A stretch of 64,000 nt of DNA from Mucilaginibacter defluvii. GTDB taxonomy: Bacteria > Bacteroidota > Bacteroidia > Sphingobacteriales > Sphingobacteriaceae. Shown piece after piece: positions 27,071 through 35,357 of this stretch. The DNA lies in the NCBI RefSeq assembly GCF_039543225.1, contig NZ_BAABJI010000004.1:186001-250000 (forward strand), given 5' to 3'. Position 1 is the first letter of the stretch, and each line of letters starts with the position of its first letter. The position numbers and the translations under genes were made by a program. Under the pieces are notes generated by a model. It had not been told where the DNA came from. It saw only the letters and a list, made by a program, of their open reading frames with translations, and did not search any database.

Positions 27071-27442
27071 ATGAGCGACCCGGCGAAAACTATAATAATT
27101 TTTGATGACGATAACGATATTCTTTCCATCTGTTCGTACATTTTAGAAGAACACGGCTGGAACGTGCATACTTTTGAGGATTGCAATGATATTGTTAACC
27201 GTGTTTCAGTTATTATGCCGGATGTAATTTTGATGGATAACTGGATACCCGACACCGGCGGCATAAAAGCTACGCGCACCCTTAAAGAAAACGAGGACCT
27301 GAAAAATATTCCGGTAGTATATTTTTCTGCAAACAGCGATATTGAATCACTTGCAGGTGCAGCAGGCGCCGAAACTTACCTGGCAAAACCATTTGATCTG
27401 GACGACCTGGTATCTACCATAGCAAAAGTGGCGCACAAATAA
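27071..27442 (+). CDS. Single-domain response regulator (CheY-like receiver)
   Basis: 123 residues, a receiver domain with no output domain. The acidic triad D12-D14, phospho-acceptor D56 in VILMDNWIPDTGG and Lys in YLAKPFDLDD are all present; the Thr/Ser switch is VVYFSANSD. It should receive a phosphoryl group from a histidine kinase encoded elsewhere and act by protein contact, as in phosphorelays. No kinase is adjacent. Confidence 0.9.
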   Translation: MSDPAKTIIIFDDDNDILSICSYILEEHGWNVHTFEDCNDIVNRVSVIMPDVILMDNWIPDTGGIKATRTLKENEDLKNIPVVYFSANSDIESLAGAAGAETYLAKPFDLDDLVSTIAKVAHK

Positions 27443-27489
27443 TCTCTGCACGCCACACTTTTTATTACTTATATAATTTACTCCGACCA

Positions 27490-30456
27490 TTACATTGGGC
27501 CGCCACCCGGAGGCGGCCCACCTGCTCCCGGGCCACCGCCGCCTTGACGGTAATCGCGGCCGCCTTGTGATGGCGCACCACCTGCAAATTTGCGTAACCT
27601 TAAAGAGAAGGTAAGCAATACATAGCGGCTAAGCCTGTTCACGTTACTTTGTGTGGTGATAGTGCCATTATCAGTTGAGGTAAAACCCCGGTTCTGGTTC
27701 AACAGGTCAAGCCCTGACAGGCGTATGGTAGCTACATTATCTTTCAGGAAACGGCGTTCCACATAAACATTCAGGATGTTAGGATTGGTAACTGCAACGT
27801 TATAGCCATAATTTATCGATCGGGTAAAATCATAAAACAGCGTCCAATCTTTCCAGAAATAGTTTTTACCGTTAACACCCAGGTTTAATGTACGGGCATT
27901 GGTATTTAGCAATGGGTTATTACCGATAGCGCTAACCGTACGGTTTATGGCGTAGCTGCTGTTCACCTCGGCATCCATCACATCATCGATATTAACCCTG
28001 AAACGTACACCGGGAGTTAACACCAGGTTTTTAGAGATATTCTTCTCGAAAGCTGATGCGCGGTTCAAGCTATCCACGCTGTTTGAGTAACCAATGTTGT
28101 TGCTGTAAGAAACGTTACCATTCAGGAACAAAGTGTATTTACGCTCGGCAAATGGTTTTGAAAACACACCAAAACCGCTTAACTGGTAATAGCCATCGGC
28201 ATTACGATAAGTAGTTAAGTTGGTATTCTGCAGGTTTTTTAGCGATGGATCTGCCGCCAGCGTAGCCTCAGTAAATCTGGAGTAAGTAGTGGTTTGCGAT
28301 ACCACCTGGTCCATAGTAGTGGTGTAAGCAAATCGGGTAAAGAAAACATTGCCTGTCTCAAAGCTAAAGTTGTTATAGCGCGCTTCGAGCGTGTTAGTGA
28401 ACGATGGTTTCAGATCAGGATTACCCAACACCGGGTACAAAGCGTTCGACAGGTCGAGCACCGGCTGTAACTGGTTGAACGATGGCTGATTGGCTTGCCC
28501 GTTATAATTAAAATTGATTGATTTGCTGCGCGAAAAGTTATAAACAAAGCGCGCGGTAGGTATAAAGTTAAAAGTGTTTTTAACGGTTTGCGGCGCATTT
28601 ATCGAGTTGCCTTTTAACGAGGCCGGCTGCACACCGAAACCGGCGGTCAGGTTATATTTACTTTCAACCAAACGGTAGTTAAGCCCTACTCTGTTGGTGG
28701 TAAAAGTATAATCGTAACTATTGCTCAACAGCGCATAACGGTTAAAGTCGCCATCGTTATAACTGGTTGGTGGCGTGGTACCGGTGTAGCTTAAGGTATC
28801 CGTCAATTTATCACTGCTGGTGTTAGAGTGATTATAAGCGTAATTAAGCTCAAGGAATGATACTTTGCTCAAGGGCTCCATGTAAGCAAAGTTGGCACCC
28901 CAGGTAGTAGTACGGCTATTAGTATTAATGCGCTGGTTTAATGGTGTAGTTGGTGTACCCGCGGTATAGTTGTATATGGGGTTATCAAACTGATCGTTCT
29001 TGGCGGTGTTCCAGCTTAAGTTTAAGCTGAAGTTACGGCCGCGCCTGCCAAACTTGTGGTTATATAACGCATTGATGCCATAGCTTGGCGATGTTGTATT
29101 GGTTAATGAGTTAACGGTATAAGACTGGTTAGCGCTTGCACGGGCACTATCGGCAAGGGTATAAACCACATCCTCGGTACCCACTGTGTTAGTACGCGAG
29201 TATGAGAAAGACGGCGTGAACTTGAAGTAGTTTACCGTATCGGGTTTCCACTCCACGTTAAAATTAAAACGGTGATTTAACGGGCTGTTGGTTTCGCGGC
29301 TGTTCGAGCTGCTGGTGCTCGGGTTCTGGAAACGGTTTATCTGTAACGATGAATTGTTGGTAAACGTACTGTTATCGTTAAAGCTGTAACTACCGTAAAC
29401 CGATACATTTTTACCCCATTGATCCCTAAAGTTAAGGCCTAATGATTTAGCATCTGTAATACCGTTTGCATTGGTAGTAGTGCTGCCACCGCCACCACGC
29501 AGGGCGTTACCACGGCCACCGCCGCCCCTGCCGCCGCCATTAAAGTTGCCGCCAAAACCACCGCCGGTTGATCCGCCGAAGCTAAACGTGTTTAAGTTGG
29601 TGTTGTTCAGGTTGCCTAAAACGGATATTTGCTGATCGCCTTTAAATTTAAAATAGTTTACATTACCCAGGTAACGGTTGGCATTATTAGCCTCGTTACT
29701 TGGCAGCGCGTCGGTACCCTCACCGGCAGTTGCCTGTAAAGAGTAGCCGTAGTTTTTATCCTTACGGATGTTAATATTCAATATCTTATTCGGTTCACCC
29801 GTTTTAACACCGGTAAGGTTAGCCTGGTCGCCGTAATCATCAATAATCTGCACGCTTTCCACAATGTCTGCAGGCAGGTTTTGGGTTGCTGTTTTTAAGT
29901 CGCCGGCAAAAAAATCCTTGCCGTTAACACGTACCCGGGTAACTGATTTACCTTGGGCAGAAACGTTACCATCCTTATCAACATCAACACCTGGCATTTT
30001 GCGTATGGCATCCTCAACCGGGGCATTGTCGCGCACTTTGTAGGTGCTTATTTTGTATTCAACGGTATCCTCCTTAAGCGTTACCGGGTTGGGCGCACCT
30101 ACTATATTCACCTGGTTAAGCTGGTTATTTTGCACCTGGATCATAATGTTACCTAACGATACCGGTTCGGTACCCGCCTCAAGCGAGTAATGTTTAAGCA
30201 ATACCTGGTAACCGATGGAAGTTACCGTAACATTTATTTTAGTGCCTTTTACTGATGGAAAGTTGAATTTGCCGTTCATGTCCGCCGCCGCTACAACGCT
30301 GTCGCCCTCTGCCGAGGTAAGTTTTACACTTGCGCCGGGCACTGAAAGCTTTGTAGAATCTATCACTGTTCCGCTAACCGACCGGCCTGTTTGCGCATAG
30401 GTAGTTAGCGTTACCGCAAACATCATGGCCAGCATCAGTAAATATCGTTTCATCAT
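27490..30456 (-). CDS. TonB-dependent receptor-type outer membrane beta-barrel protein with glycine-rich segments
   Basis: 988 residues. Signal peptide (MLAMMFAVTLTTYAQ), then a carboxypeptidase-regulatory-like domain (SGTVIDSTKLSVPGASVKLT, about 25-110), a plug-like domain (DAIRKMPGVDVDKDGNVSAQ and ADIVESVQIIDDYGDQAN) and a large beta-barrel with alternating aromatic strands to the end. It belongs to the outer membrane beta-barrel group related to TonB-dependent receptors but is not SusC and has no SusD partner. Odd features are two Gly-rich segments: one near 300-335 (GGSTGGGFGGNFNGGGRGGG) in the barrel start and a C-terminal tail of Gly/Pro after residue 960. Ligand unknown. Confidence 0.85.
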   Translation of the reverse strand: MMKRYLLMLAMMFAVTLTTYAQTGRSVSGTVIDSTKLSVPGASVKLTSAEGDSVVAAADMNGKFNFPSVKGTKINVTVTSIGYQVLLKHYSLEAGTEPVSLGNIMIQVQNNQLNQVNIVGAPNPVTLKEDTVEYKISTYKVRDNAPVEDAIRKMPGVDVDKDGNVSAQGKSVTRVRVNGKDFFAGDLKTATQNLPADIVESVQIIDDYGDQANLTGVKTGEPNKILNINIRKDKNYGYSLQATAGEGTDALPSNEANNANRYLGNVNYFKFKGDQQISVLGNLNNTNLNTFSFGGSTGGGFGGNFNGGGRGGGGRGNALRGGGGSTTTNANGITDAKSLGLNFRDQWGKNVSVYGSYSFNDNSTFTNNSSLQINRFQNPSTSSSNSRETNSPLNHRFNFNVEWKPDTVNYFKFTPSFSYSRTNTVGTEDVVYTLADSARASANQSYTVNSLTNTTSPSYGINALYNHKFGRRGRNFSLNLSWNTAKNDQFDNPIYNYTAGTPTTPLNQRINTNSRTTTWGANFAYMEPLSKVSFLELNYAYNHSNTSSDKLTDTLSYTGTTPPTSYNDGDFNRYALLSNSYDYTFTTNRVGLNYRLVESKYNLTAGFGVQPASLKGNSINAPQTVKNTFNFIPTARFVYNFSRSKSINFNYNGQANQPSFNQLQPVLDLSNALYPVLGNPDLKPSFTNTLEARYNNFSFETGNVFFTRFAYTTTMDQVVSQTTTYSRFTEATLAADPSLKNLQNTNLTTYRNADGYYQLSGFGVFSKPFAERKYTLFLNGNVSYSNNIGYSNSVDSLNRASAFEKNISKNLVLTPGVRFRVNIDDVMDAEVNSSYAINRTVSAIGNNPLLNTNARTLNLGVNGKNYFWKDWTLFYDFTRSINYGYNVAVTNPNILNVYVERRFLKDNVATIRLSGLDLLNQNRGFTSTDNGTITTQSNVNRLSRYVLLTFSLRLRKFAGGAPSQGGRDYRQGGGGPGAGGPPPGGGPM

Positions 30457-30801
30457 TTTTTGGGGGTGTGTATTATTTTGTAATTATTAAAATTGGGTTA
30501 ATGCATGTTTGTTTATGCAAATGTTTAACTAAAAAATGTTAAAAAATGTTGTCATACAGTATTGTTACACAAGCGTTAATCGGGCTTATCTCAATAAAGT
30601 TCTTAGTAAACAGTCAAATTTGCGCCAATCAGCATAAAACCGGTGGTTTTATTAACTTATAGCGCTATCAAATGAACCAAAAATTAAAAATCCGGCTCAT
30701 TTAACAATCTTGTTACTAACTATCGGGCGGGTAATTTGGCAGGGTTCAATGTATATAAAAACAGATAGGGCGCATAATTTAACAGTCAGTACAGTAGCCT
30801 A
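30457..30801. other. 345-base intergenic stretch
   Basis: No gene seen. It holds the promoter region of the outer membrane protein gene (minus strand), in which I could not find a convincing TAnnTTTG, and an 8-bp perfect inverted repeat ATAAAACC/GGTTTTAT (30634-30641 and 30645-30652, loop GGT) without a T-tract. The sequence is A/T-rich and shows no tRNA-like fold. Confidence 0.6.
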
Positions 30802-31722
30802 TTAACTGCGAGTATCATTGCCGTTATAAATGCTCAAGTAACTTTCGTAGCGTGAGGGCGCTATATCTTCGTTTTCAAGCGCTTCAAGCACGGCACATCC
30901 AGGCTCATTAATATGTCGGCAGTTATTAAAGCGGCAATCGTGCATACGCTCCCGCATTTCGGGAAAGAAGTGGCTGAGCTCCTGTTTCTCAATATCGATG
31001 ATACCCAGCTCACGTATGCCGGGCGTATCAATAATAAATCCGCCTTGCGGCAGTTCAAACATTTCGGCAAAGGTAGTGGTGTGCATGCCCTTATCGCTCC
31101 ATTCAGATATCTGGTGTGTACGCAGGTCAAGGTCTGGCAACAGGCGGTTGATCAAACTTGATTTACCTACGCCGGAATGACCGGAGATCAGGGTGATATT
31201 ATCTTTGAGCAAAGCCTGTACAGCGTCAATATTAGTACCCTCAAGCGCCGATACCTCATAGCAGGGATAACCAATATCCTCGTAAATGGCTTTATAAGCC
31301 TGTAATATTTCCAAGCCTTCGTCGCTAAAAAGGTCGAGTTTATTAAAGATCAGTTTAGCCGGAATATCATAGGCTTCGGCGGTAACCAAAAAGCGGTCGA
31401 TAAAACCCAGCGAGGTTCGCGGCGAGGCCAGGGTTACCACCAGCAAGGCCTGATCCAGATTGGCGGCAATGATCTGCGCTTGTTTTGACAGGTTGATGGA
31501 TTTGCGGATGATATAATTTTTACGCGGATGCAGATTGGTGATCACCCCGGTGCCTTGCTCGGGTTCCAATTCAAAATCAACCACATCGCCAACGGCAATG
31601 GGGTTGGTAGTGGTAATACCCTTTATACGGAACTTGCCCTTTATACGGCAATCGTAACGTTGTCCGTCGGGCGTTTGCGCCTGGTACCAGCTCCCGGTTG
31701 ATTTTGTAATTAATCCCTGCAT
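30802..31722 (-). CDS. rsgA: Ribosome small-subunit-dependent GTPase RsgA
   Basis: 306 residues. RsgA helps late maturation of the 30S subunit. It starts with an OB-fold (TKSTGSWYQAQTPDGQRYDC) and has a circularly permuted GTPase domain in which NKLD (G4) precedes the P-loop LISGHSGVGKSSLINRLLP (G1) and DTPGIRELG (G3). The C-terminal zinc motif is complete: CRFNNCRHINEPGCAV. The gene stands alone upstream of the outer membrane protein gene. Confidence 0.95.
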   Translation of the reverse strand: MQGLITKSTGSWYQAQTPDGQRYDCRIKGKFRIKGITTTNPIAVGDVVDFELEPEQGTGVITNLHPRKNYIIRKSINLSKQAQIIAANLDQALLVVTLASPRTSLGFIDRFLVTAEAYDIPAKLIFNKLDLFSDEGLEILQAYKAIYEDIGYPCYEVSALEGTNIDAVQALLKDNITLISGHSGVGKSSLINRLLPDLDLRTHQISEWSDKGMHTTTFAEMFELPQGGFIIDTPGIRELGIIDIEKQELSHFFPEMRERMHDCRFNNCRHINEPGCAVLEALENEDIAPSRYESYLSIYNGNDTRS

Positions 31723-31820
31723 TATCGCGGTAAAGTTAGGTATTTGTATTTGCCTGCTATAAAAATTGTGTCAGTTGCCAAAAACAGCTAACTTTAAGAG
31801 CTTTAATACTAAAGCAAAAC

Positions 31821-32630
31821 ATGAAGATCGCCTTAGCCTCGCCGCCCTTTCCGGGCAGTATTCATCAAGCCCTTTTAAATCTCGAACAACTTACTGAGCA
31901 GGCCGCTGGCCAGGGAGCTGTAATTATCTGTTTCCCCGAAACCTATATTCCGGGGTACCCGATGCCGGGCTTTAAGCCGGAACAAGGCTCGTCCGAGAAA
32001 ATGGATGCCGCACTGAAAAGAGTCTGTAAGATAGCCTCTCAGCATAACATCGCCATTATTATACCGATGGATAAATACACGCCCGAAGGCATATATAATG
32101 TAGCTTACGTAATATCGGCACAGGGCGAGGTGCTGGGCTATCAAACCAAAAATCAGCTCGACCCTTCGGAAGACAATATATGGATTCCTGGCACGGAACG
32201 CGAACTGTTTGAAGTAAACGGATTGAAATTTGGCATCACTATTTGCCATGAAGGTTTCCGCTACCCGGAGTCAGTACGCTGGGCGGCACGCAATGGGGCG
32301 CATGTGGTTTTTCACCCGCATTTTGGCGGTAGTGATATCACCGGCACCACGCCAACTGAATGGGGCAGCATGAGCAGCCCTTACTATGAAAAGGCTATGA
32401 TGATGCGCGCCCTGGAGAACACTATTTACTTTGCCAGCGTTAATAATGCCACCCGCTATCCCGATTCGGCATCATCAGTAATAGCGCCTGATGGTACCTG
32501 TTTGGCGTATCAGCCTTATGGCGTTCCGGGTGTAATGGTGGTTGATATTGATCCGGCGCTGGCTACAGGCAATCTCGCAAAAAGATTTAAGCCAGCGCTT
32601 TATGCCGACGAATATTCAAAAATAAAATAG
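31821..32630 (+). CDS. Nitrilase-superfamily carbon-nitrogen hydrolase
   Basis: 269 residues, cytoplasmic. The catalytic triad of the superfamily is visible: E40 in CFPETYIPGYP, K110 in YQTKNQLDPSEDN and C142 in GITICHEGFRYPE. Members hydrolyse amides, nitriles or N-carbamoyl compounds; the closest branch cannot be set from sequence reading alone. It lies 98 bases downstream of the divergent rsgA and just ahead of the threonine leader on the same strand, from which it is separated by the leader promoter region. Confidence 0.88.
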   Translation: MKIALASPPFPGSIHQALLNLEQLTEQAAGQGAVIICFPETYIPGYPMPGFKPEQGSSEKMDAALKRVCKIASQHNIAIIIPMDKYTPEGIYNVAYVISAQGEVLGYQTKNQLDPSEDNIWIPGTERELFEVNGLKFGITICHEGFRYPESVRWAARNGAHVVFHPHFGGSDITGTTPTEWGSMSSPYYEKAMMMRALENTIYFASVNNATRYPDSASSVIAPDGTCLAYQPYGVPGVMVVDIDPALATGNLAKRFKPALYADEYSKIK

Positions 32631-32636
32631 CGTTGT

Positions 32637-32668
32637 GCTTGCTATTTTAAAATATTACTACTTTATTT
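32637..32668 (+). promoter_or_regulatory. Probable promoter of the threonine operon
   Basis: TTG (about 32639) lies about 20 bases before TTTATTTG (about 32661-32668), which misses the TAnnTTTG consensus at one base only. It would start transcription some 25 bases before the leader peptide ATG. Position is a reading by eye. Confidence 0.4.
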
Positions 32669-32697
32669 GCCATGACCTTAGTGCGATAAGAAATTAT

Positions 32698-32763
32698 ATG
32701 TATAACAGCAACACCATTATTATTACCATTATTACCACCGGCATAGATATCGGAGGAAAGTAA
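32698..32763 (+). CDS. thrL: Threonine operon leader peptide (Thr/Ile-rich)
   Basis: A 21-codon frame: MYNSNT followed by a block of Ile and Thr codons (III T II TT), then GIDIGGK and TAA. Eleven of 21 residues are Thr or Ile, the end products of the pathway whose genes follow, exactly as in the thrL leader of enterobacteria (sequence unrelated). Codons 6-14 form the control block. Its last codons (32751-32760) can pair with the 5' arm of the downstream terminator, so ribosome position decides which RNA fold forms. Too short for usual gene calling, but its composition and position leave little doubt. Confidence 0.85.
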   Translation: MYNSNTIIITIITTGIDIGGK

Positions 32764-32813
32764 TCGTATGGTGTAAATAAAGATAAAACAAACCAACTGA
32801 CCGCCTTCCTCCG
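32751..32813 (+). promoter_or_regulatory. Antiterminator of the thr attenuator
   Basis: CGGAGGAA (32751-32758), inside the last leader codons, is an exact complement of TTCCTCCG (32806-32813), which covers half of the terminator's 5' arm and its loop. When a ribosome stalls on the Thr/Ile codons this segment is free and can block the terminator; when it reaches the stop codon it covers the segment and the terminator can form. Confidence 0.7.
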
Positions 32814-32837
32814 ACAAAGAGGAAGGCGGTTTTTTTT
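32801..32837 (+). terminator. Attenuator terminator upstream of thrA
   Basis: Ten-bp stem CCGCCTTCCT / AGGAAGGCGG (32801-32810 and 32820-32829) with a 9-base loop, followed by eight T. It ends 18 bases before the thrA start and is a classical intrinsic terminator. Confidence 0.92.
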
Positions 32838-32855
32838 AATAGCTATATCAACAAA

Positions 32856-35306
32856 ATGAAAGTCTTAAAATTCGGGGGCACCTCCGTAGGCTCAGTAAGC
32901 AGCATAACAACCCTGCTGCAAATAGTAAAAAACGACGTTGAGCAAGGCGAACGCCCGGTGGTGGTGCTATCGGCCATGAGCGGGGTTACCAACCTGCTGA
33001 TCAATATGGCCGAAGAGGCTGCCAAAGGCAACGAATTTACCGCGCAGCTTGCCGAGCTGGAACGCCGCCACTTTGATGTGGTAAAAAGCCTGCTCGATAT
33101 TCAGAACCAAAACCCGGCTTTCACTCGTCTGAAAATTCATTTCAACCAGTTGGAAGAATTGCTGCAAGGCGTACTTACCCTGCGTGAGCTGACCGCCAAA
33201 ACCCGCGACCTGATTGTTAGTTTTGGTGAGCGTTGCTCAACGCTGATGATCAGTAAAATCGCGGCCCAGCACTTTGGCAATGCCTTTTTTGTTGATGCAT
33301 CCGAAGCAATAAAGACCGACAGCGCCTTTGGTAATGCCCGGGTTGATACCGCGCTAAGCGAATTGCTGATCCGCGATCTGTATGCCAGCCATGCTGATAA
33401 AGTGTTGTTTGTTACCGGTTTTATTGCCAGTAACGAGGCCGGGCAGATCACCACGCTTGGTCGTGGCGGCAGTGATTATACTGCCGCTATCTTCGGTGCG
33501 GCCTTGAATGCACAGGAAATACAGATATGGACCGACGTAAACGGCATGATGACCGCCGACCCGCGCATGGTTAAAAAGGCCTTCCCGCTGAGCGAGCTGA
33601 CCTATACCGAGGCCATGGAGCTATCTTACTTTGGTGCCAAGGTGATCTACCCACCAACCATGATCCCGGCTTTTTTGAAAAAGATCCCTATCGTTATAAA
33701 AAATACTTTTGAACCTGAATTTGCAGGTACGGTTATACAGCACGAAAGCAAGGCATCCAACCAGCCTATAAAGGGTATATCATCCATCAATAACATCAGC
33801 ATACTTAATTTAATGGGTAGCGGCATGGTGGGTAAATCGGGCTTTAGCGGGCGTTTGTTCTCGCTGCTGGCCCGCGAGCAGATCAATGTTATCCTCATCA
33901 CCCAGTCGTCATCTGAGCATAGCATCACCTTTGCCATACAACCCGGTGATGCCGTACGCGCCAAAGCCATTATTGAGCAGGAGTTTGAATTGGAAATATT
34001 AGCCAATAAACTGGAACCCATCACCGTTGAAGAAAACCTGGCCATATTAGCCGTTGTTGGCGAAAACATGAAACAAACACCGGGCGTTTCGGGCAAGCTG
34101 TTTCATGCGCTGGGCCGTAATGGTGTAAATGTAAGGGCTATTGCACAGGGATCATCAGAATACAATATTTCGGTGATCATCAGCGAATATGACCTGGGCA
34201 AAGCGCTCAATGCCGTACACGATGCCTTTTTTGTTGACCTGTATAAAACCTTACATGCTTTTTGCCTGGGTACCGGCAACATCGGCAAAACACTGTTCGG
34301 CCAGCTTAAAGCCCATGCCGGTTTTTTACTTAGCGAAAATGGCATACAGGTAAAGGTAGTAGGCATCAGCAATACCCGCAAAATGATGTTCAATACCGAT
34401 GGCATCGACCTTGAAAATTGGCAACCCGCGCTTGAAGCCAGTACAAATGCAGCCGACCTGCGTTTGTTTATAGACACCATGAAGAGCATGAACCTGCCTA
34501 ACTGCGTGTTTATTGATAATACGGCAAGCCCGGTTCCGGTAGAGTTTTATGAGGAGGTGCTCAACTCAGCCATATCCGTAGTAACCTGTAATAAAATAGG
34601 CAACTCGGGCAGCTACAGCCGCTACAAAGCCTTTAAGGATGCGGCACGTACCCGCGGTGTCGACTTTTTTTATGAAACCAATGTGGGTGCAGGTTTGCCC
34701 ATCATCCGTACACTGAAAGACCTGATGAACAGCGGCGACCGGGTGCAACGTATCGAGGCCATCCTGTCGGGTACCATATCATTCATCTTTAACCAGTTTA
34801 AGGGCGATGCCAATTTTCATGACGTGGTTAAACTGGCGCAGGAGAAAGGCTACACCGAGCCAGACCCGCGCGACGACCTGCGCGGTACCGACTTTATGCG
34901 TAAGATATTGATCCTGGCGCGTGATGCCGGGCATACTTTAGAAGCCGCCGATGTGGAGATACAAAGCATACTGCCGCAAGCCTGCCTTGATGCTACTACC
35001 GTAGATGATTTTTACGCCGCGCTTAAAGCTGAGGACGCTTACTTTACCAACCTGAAACAACAGGCTGAAAGCGGTGGCAAGGTATTGCGTTACATTGGCA
35101 AACTGGAGGACAGCAAGGCATCCATCACCCTACAAATGGTTGATGAAAACCATCCGTTCTACATGCTGTCGGGCAGTGATAACATCATATCCTTTACTAC
35201 TGACAGGTACAAGGAGCGTCCATTGGTAGTAAAAGGCCCGGGCGCCGGTGCCGAGGTAACCGCCGCAGGCGTATTTGCTGATTTGATAAACGTGGGCGCT
35301 AATTAG
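32856..35306 (+). CDS. thrA: Bifunctional aspartate kinase / homoserine dehydrogenase I
   Basis: 816 residues. Residues 1-290 are the aspartate kinase (MKVLKFGGTSVG and FGERCSTLMIS, plus TLGRGGSDYTAAIFGAAL); 310-460 are two ACT regulatory domains (LMGSGMVGKSGFSGRLFSLL, TPGVSGKLFHALGRNGVNVR) for feedback by threonine; 465-816 the homoserine dehydrogenase with the NAD(P) motif (LGTGNIGKTLFGQL), GVDFFYETNVGAGLPIIRTL and the catalytic Lys/Asp region KGYTEPDPRDDLRGTDFMRK. It performs steps 1 and 3 of the threonine/methionine branch. It is controlled by the attenuator upstream and followed by thrB after 51 bases that carry a repeat. Confidence 0.97.
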   Translation: MKVLKFGGTSVGSVSSITTLLQIVKNDVEQGERPVVVLSAMSGVTNLLINMAEEAAKGNEFTAQLAELERRHFDVVKSLLDIQNQNPAFTRLKIHFNQLEELLQGVLTLRELTAKTRDLIVSFGERCSTLMISKIAAQHFGNAFFVDASEAIKTDSAFGNARVDTALSELLIRDLYASHADKVLFVTGFIASNEAGQITTLGRGGSDYTAAIFGAALNAQEIQIWTDVNGMMTADPRMVKKAFPLSELTYTEAMELSYFGAKVIYPPTMIPAFLKKIPIVIKNTFEPEFAGTVIQHESKASNQPIKGISSINNISILNLMGSGMVGKSGFSGRLFSLLAREQINVILITQSSSEHSITFAIQPGDAVRAKAIIEQEFELEILANKLEPITVEENLAILAVVGENMKQTPGVSGKLFHALGRNGVNVRAIAQGSSEYNISVIISEYDLGKALNAVHDAFFVDLYKTLHAFCLGTGNIGKTLFGQLKAHAGFLLSENGIQVKVVGISNTRKMMFNTDGIDLENWQPALEASTNAADLRLFIDTMKSMNLPNCVFIDNTASPVPVEFYEEVLNSAISVVTCNKIGNSGSYSRYKAFKDAARTRGVDFFYETNVGAGLPIIRTLKDLMNSGDRVQRIEAILSGTISFIFNQFKGDANFHDVVKLAQEKGYTEPDPRDDLRGTDFMRKILILARDAGHTLEAADVEIQSILPQACLDATTVDDFYAALKAEDAYFTNLKQQAESGGKVLRYIGKLEDSKASITLQMVDENHPFYMLSGSDNIISFTTDRYKERPLVVKGPGAGAEVTAAGVFADLINVGAN

Positions 35307-35310
35307 AACA

Positions 35311-35338
35311 CCGCCCCCTAACCCCCTGAAGGGGGAAC
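35311..35338. repeat. GC-rich palindromic repeat between thrA and thrB
   Basis: CCGCCCCCTAACCCCCTGAA and the following GGGGGAAC contain the inverted repeat CCCCCT/AGGGGG (35322-35327 and 35330-35335). This type of sequence is dispersed in many Bacteroidota intergenic regions. A related sequence lies 60 bases downstream inside thrB, in opposite orientation. Confidence 0.6.
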
Positions 35339-35357
35339 TTAAAATACAAAAACGATC

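Noticed and set aside
29460-29580. Repetitive DNA that might be a CRISPR-like or satellite repeat
   Set aside because: The repeats are Gly codons of the outer membrane protein gene, in frame, with no spacers of constant length.
32698-32837. A T-box or amino-acid riboswitch upstream of thrA
   Set aside because: No T-box motif or specifier-loop structure is seen; the Thr/Ile-rich frame and the two exclusive pairings explain the region better.
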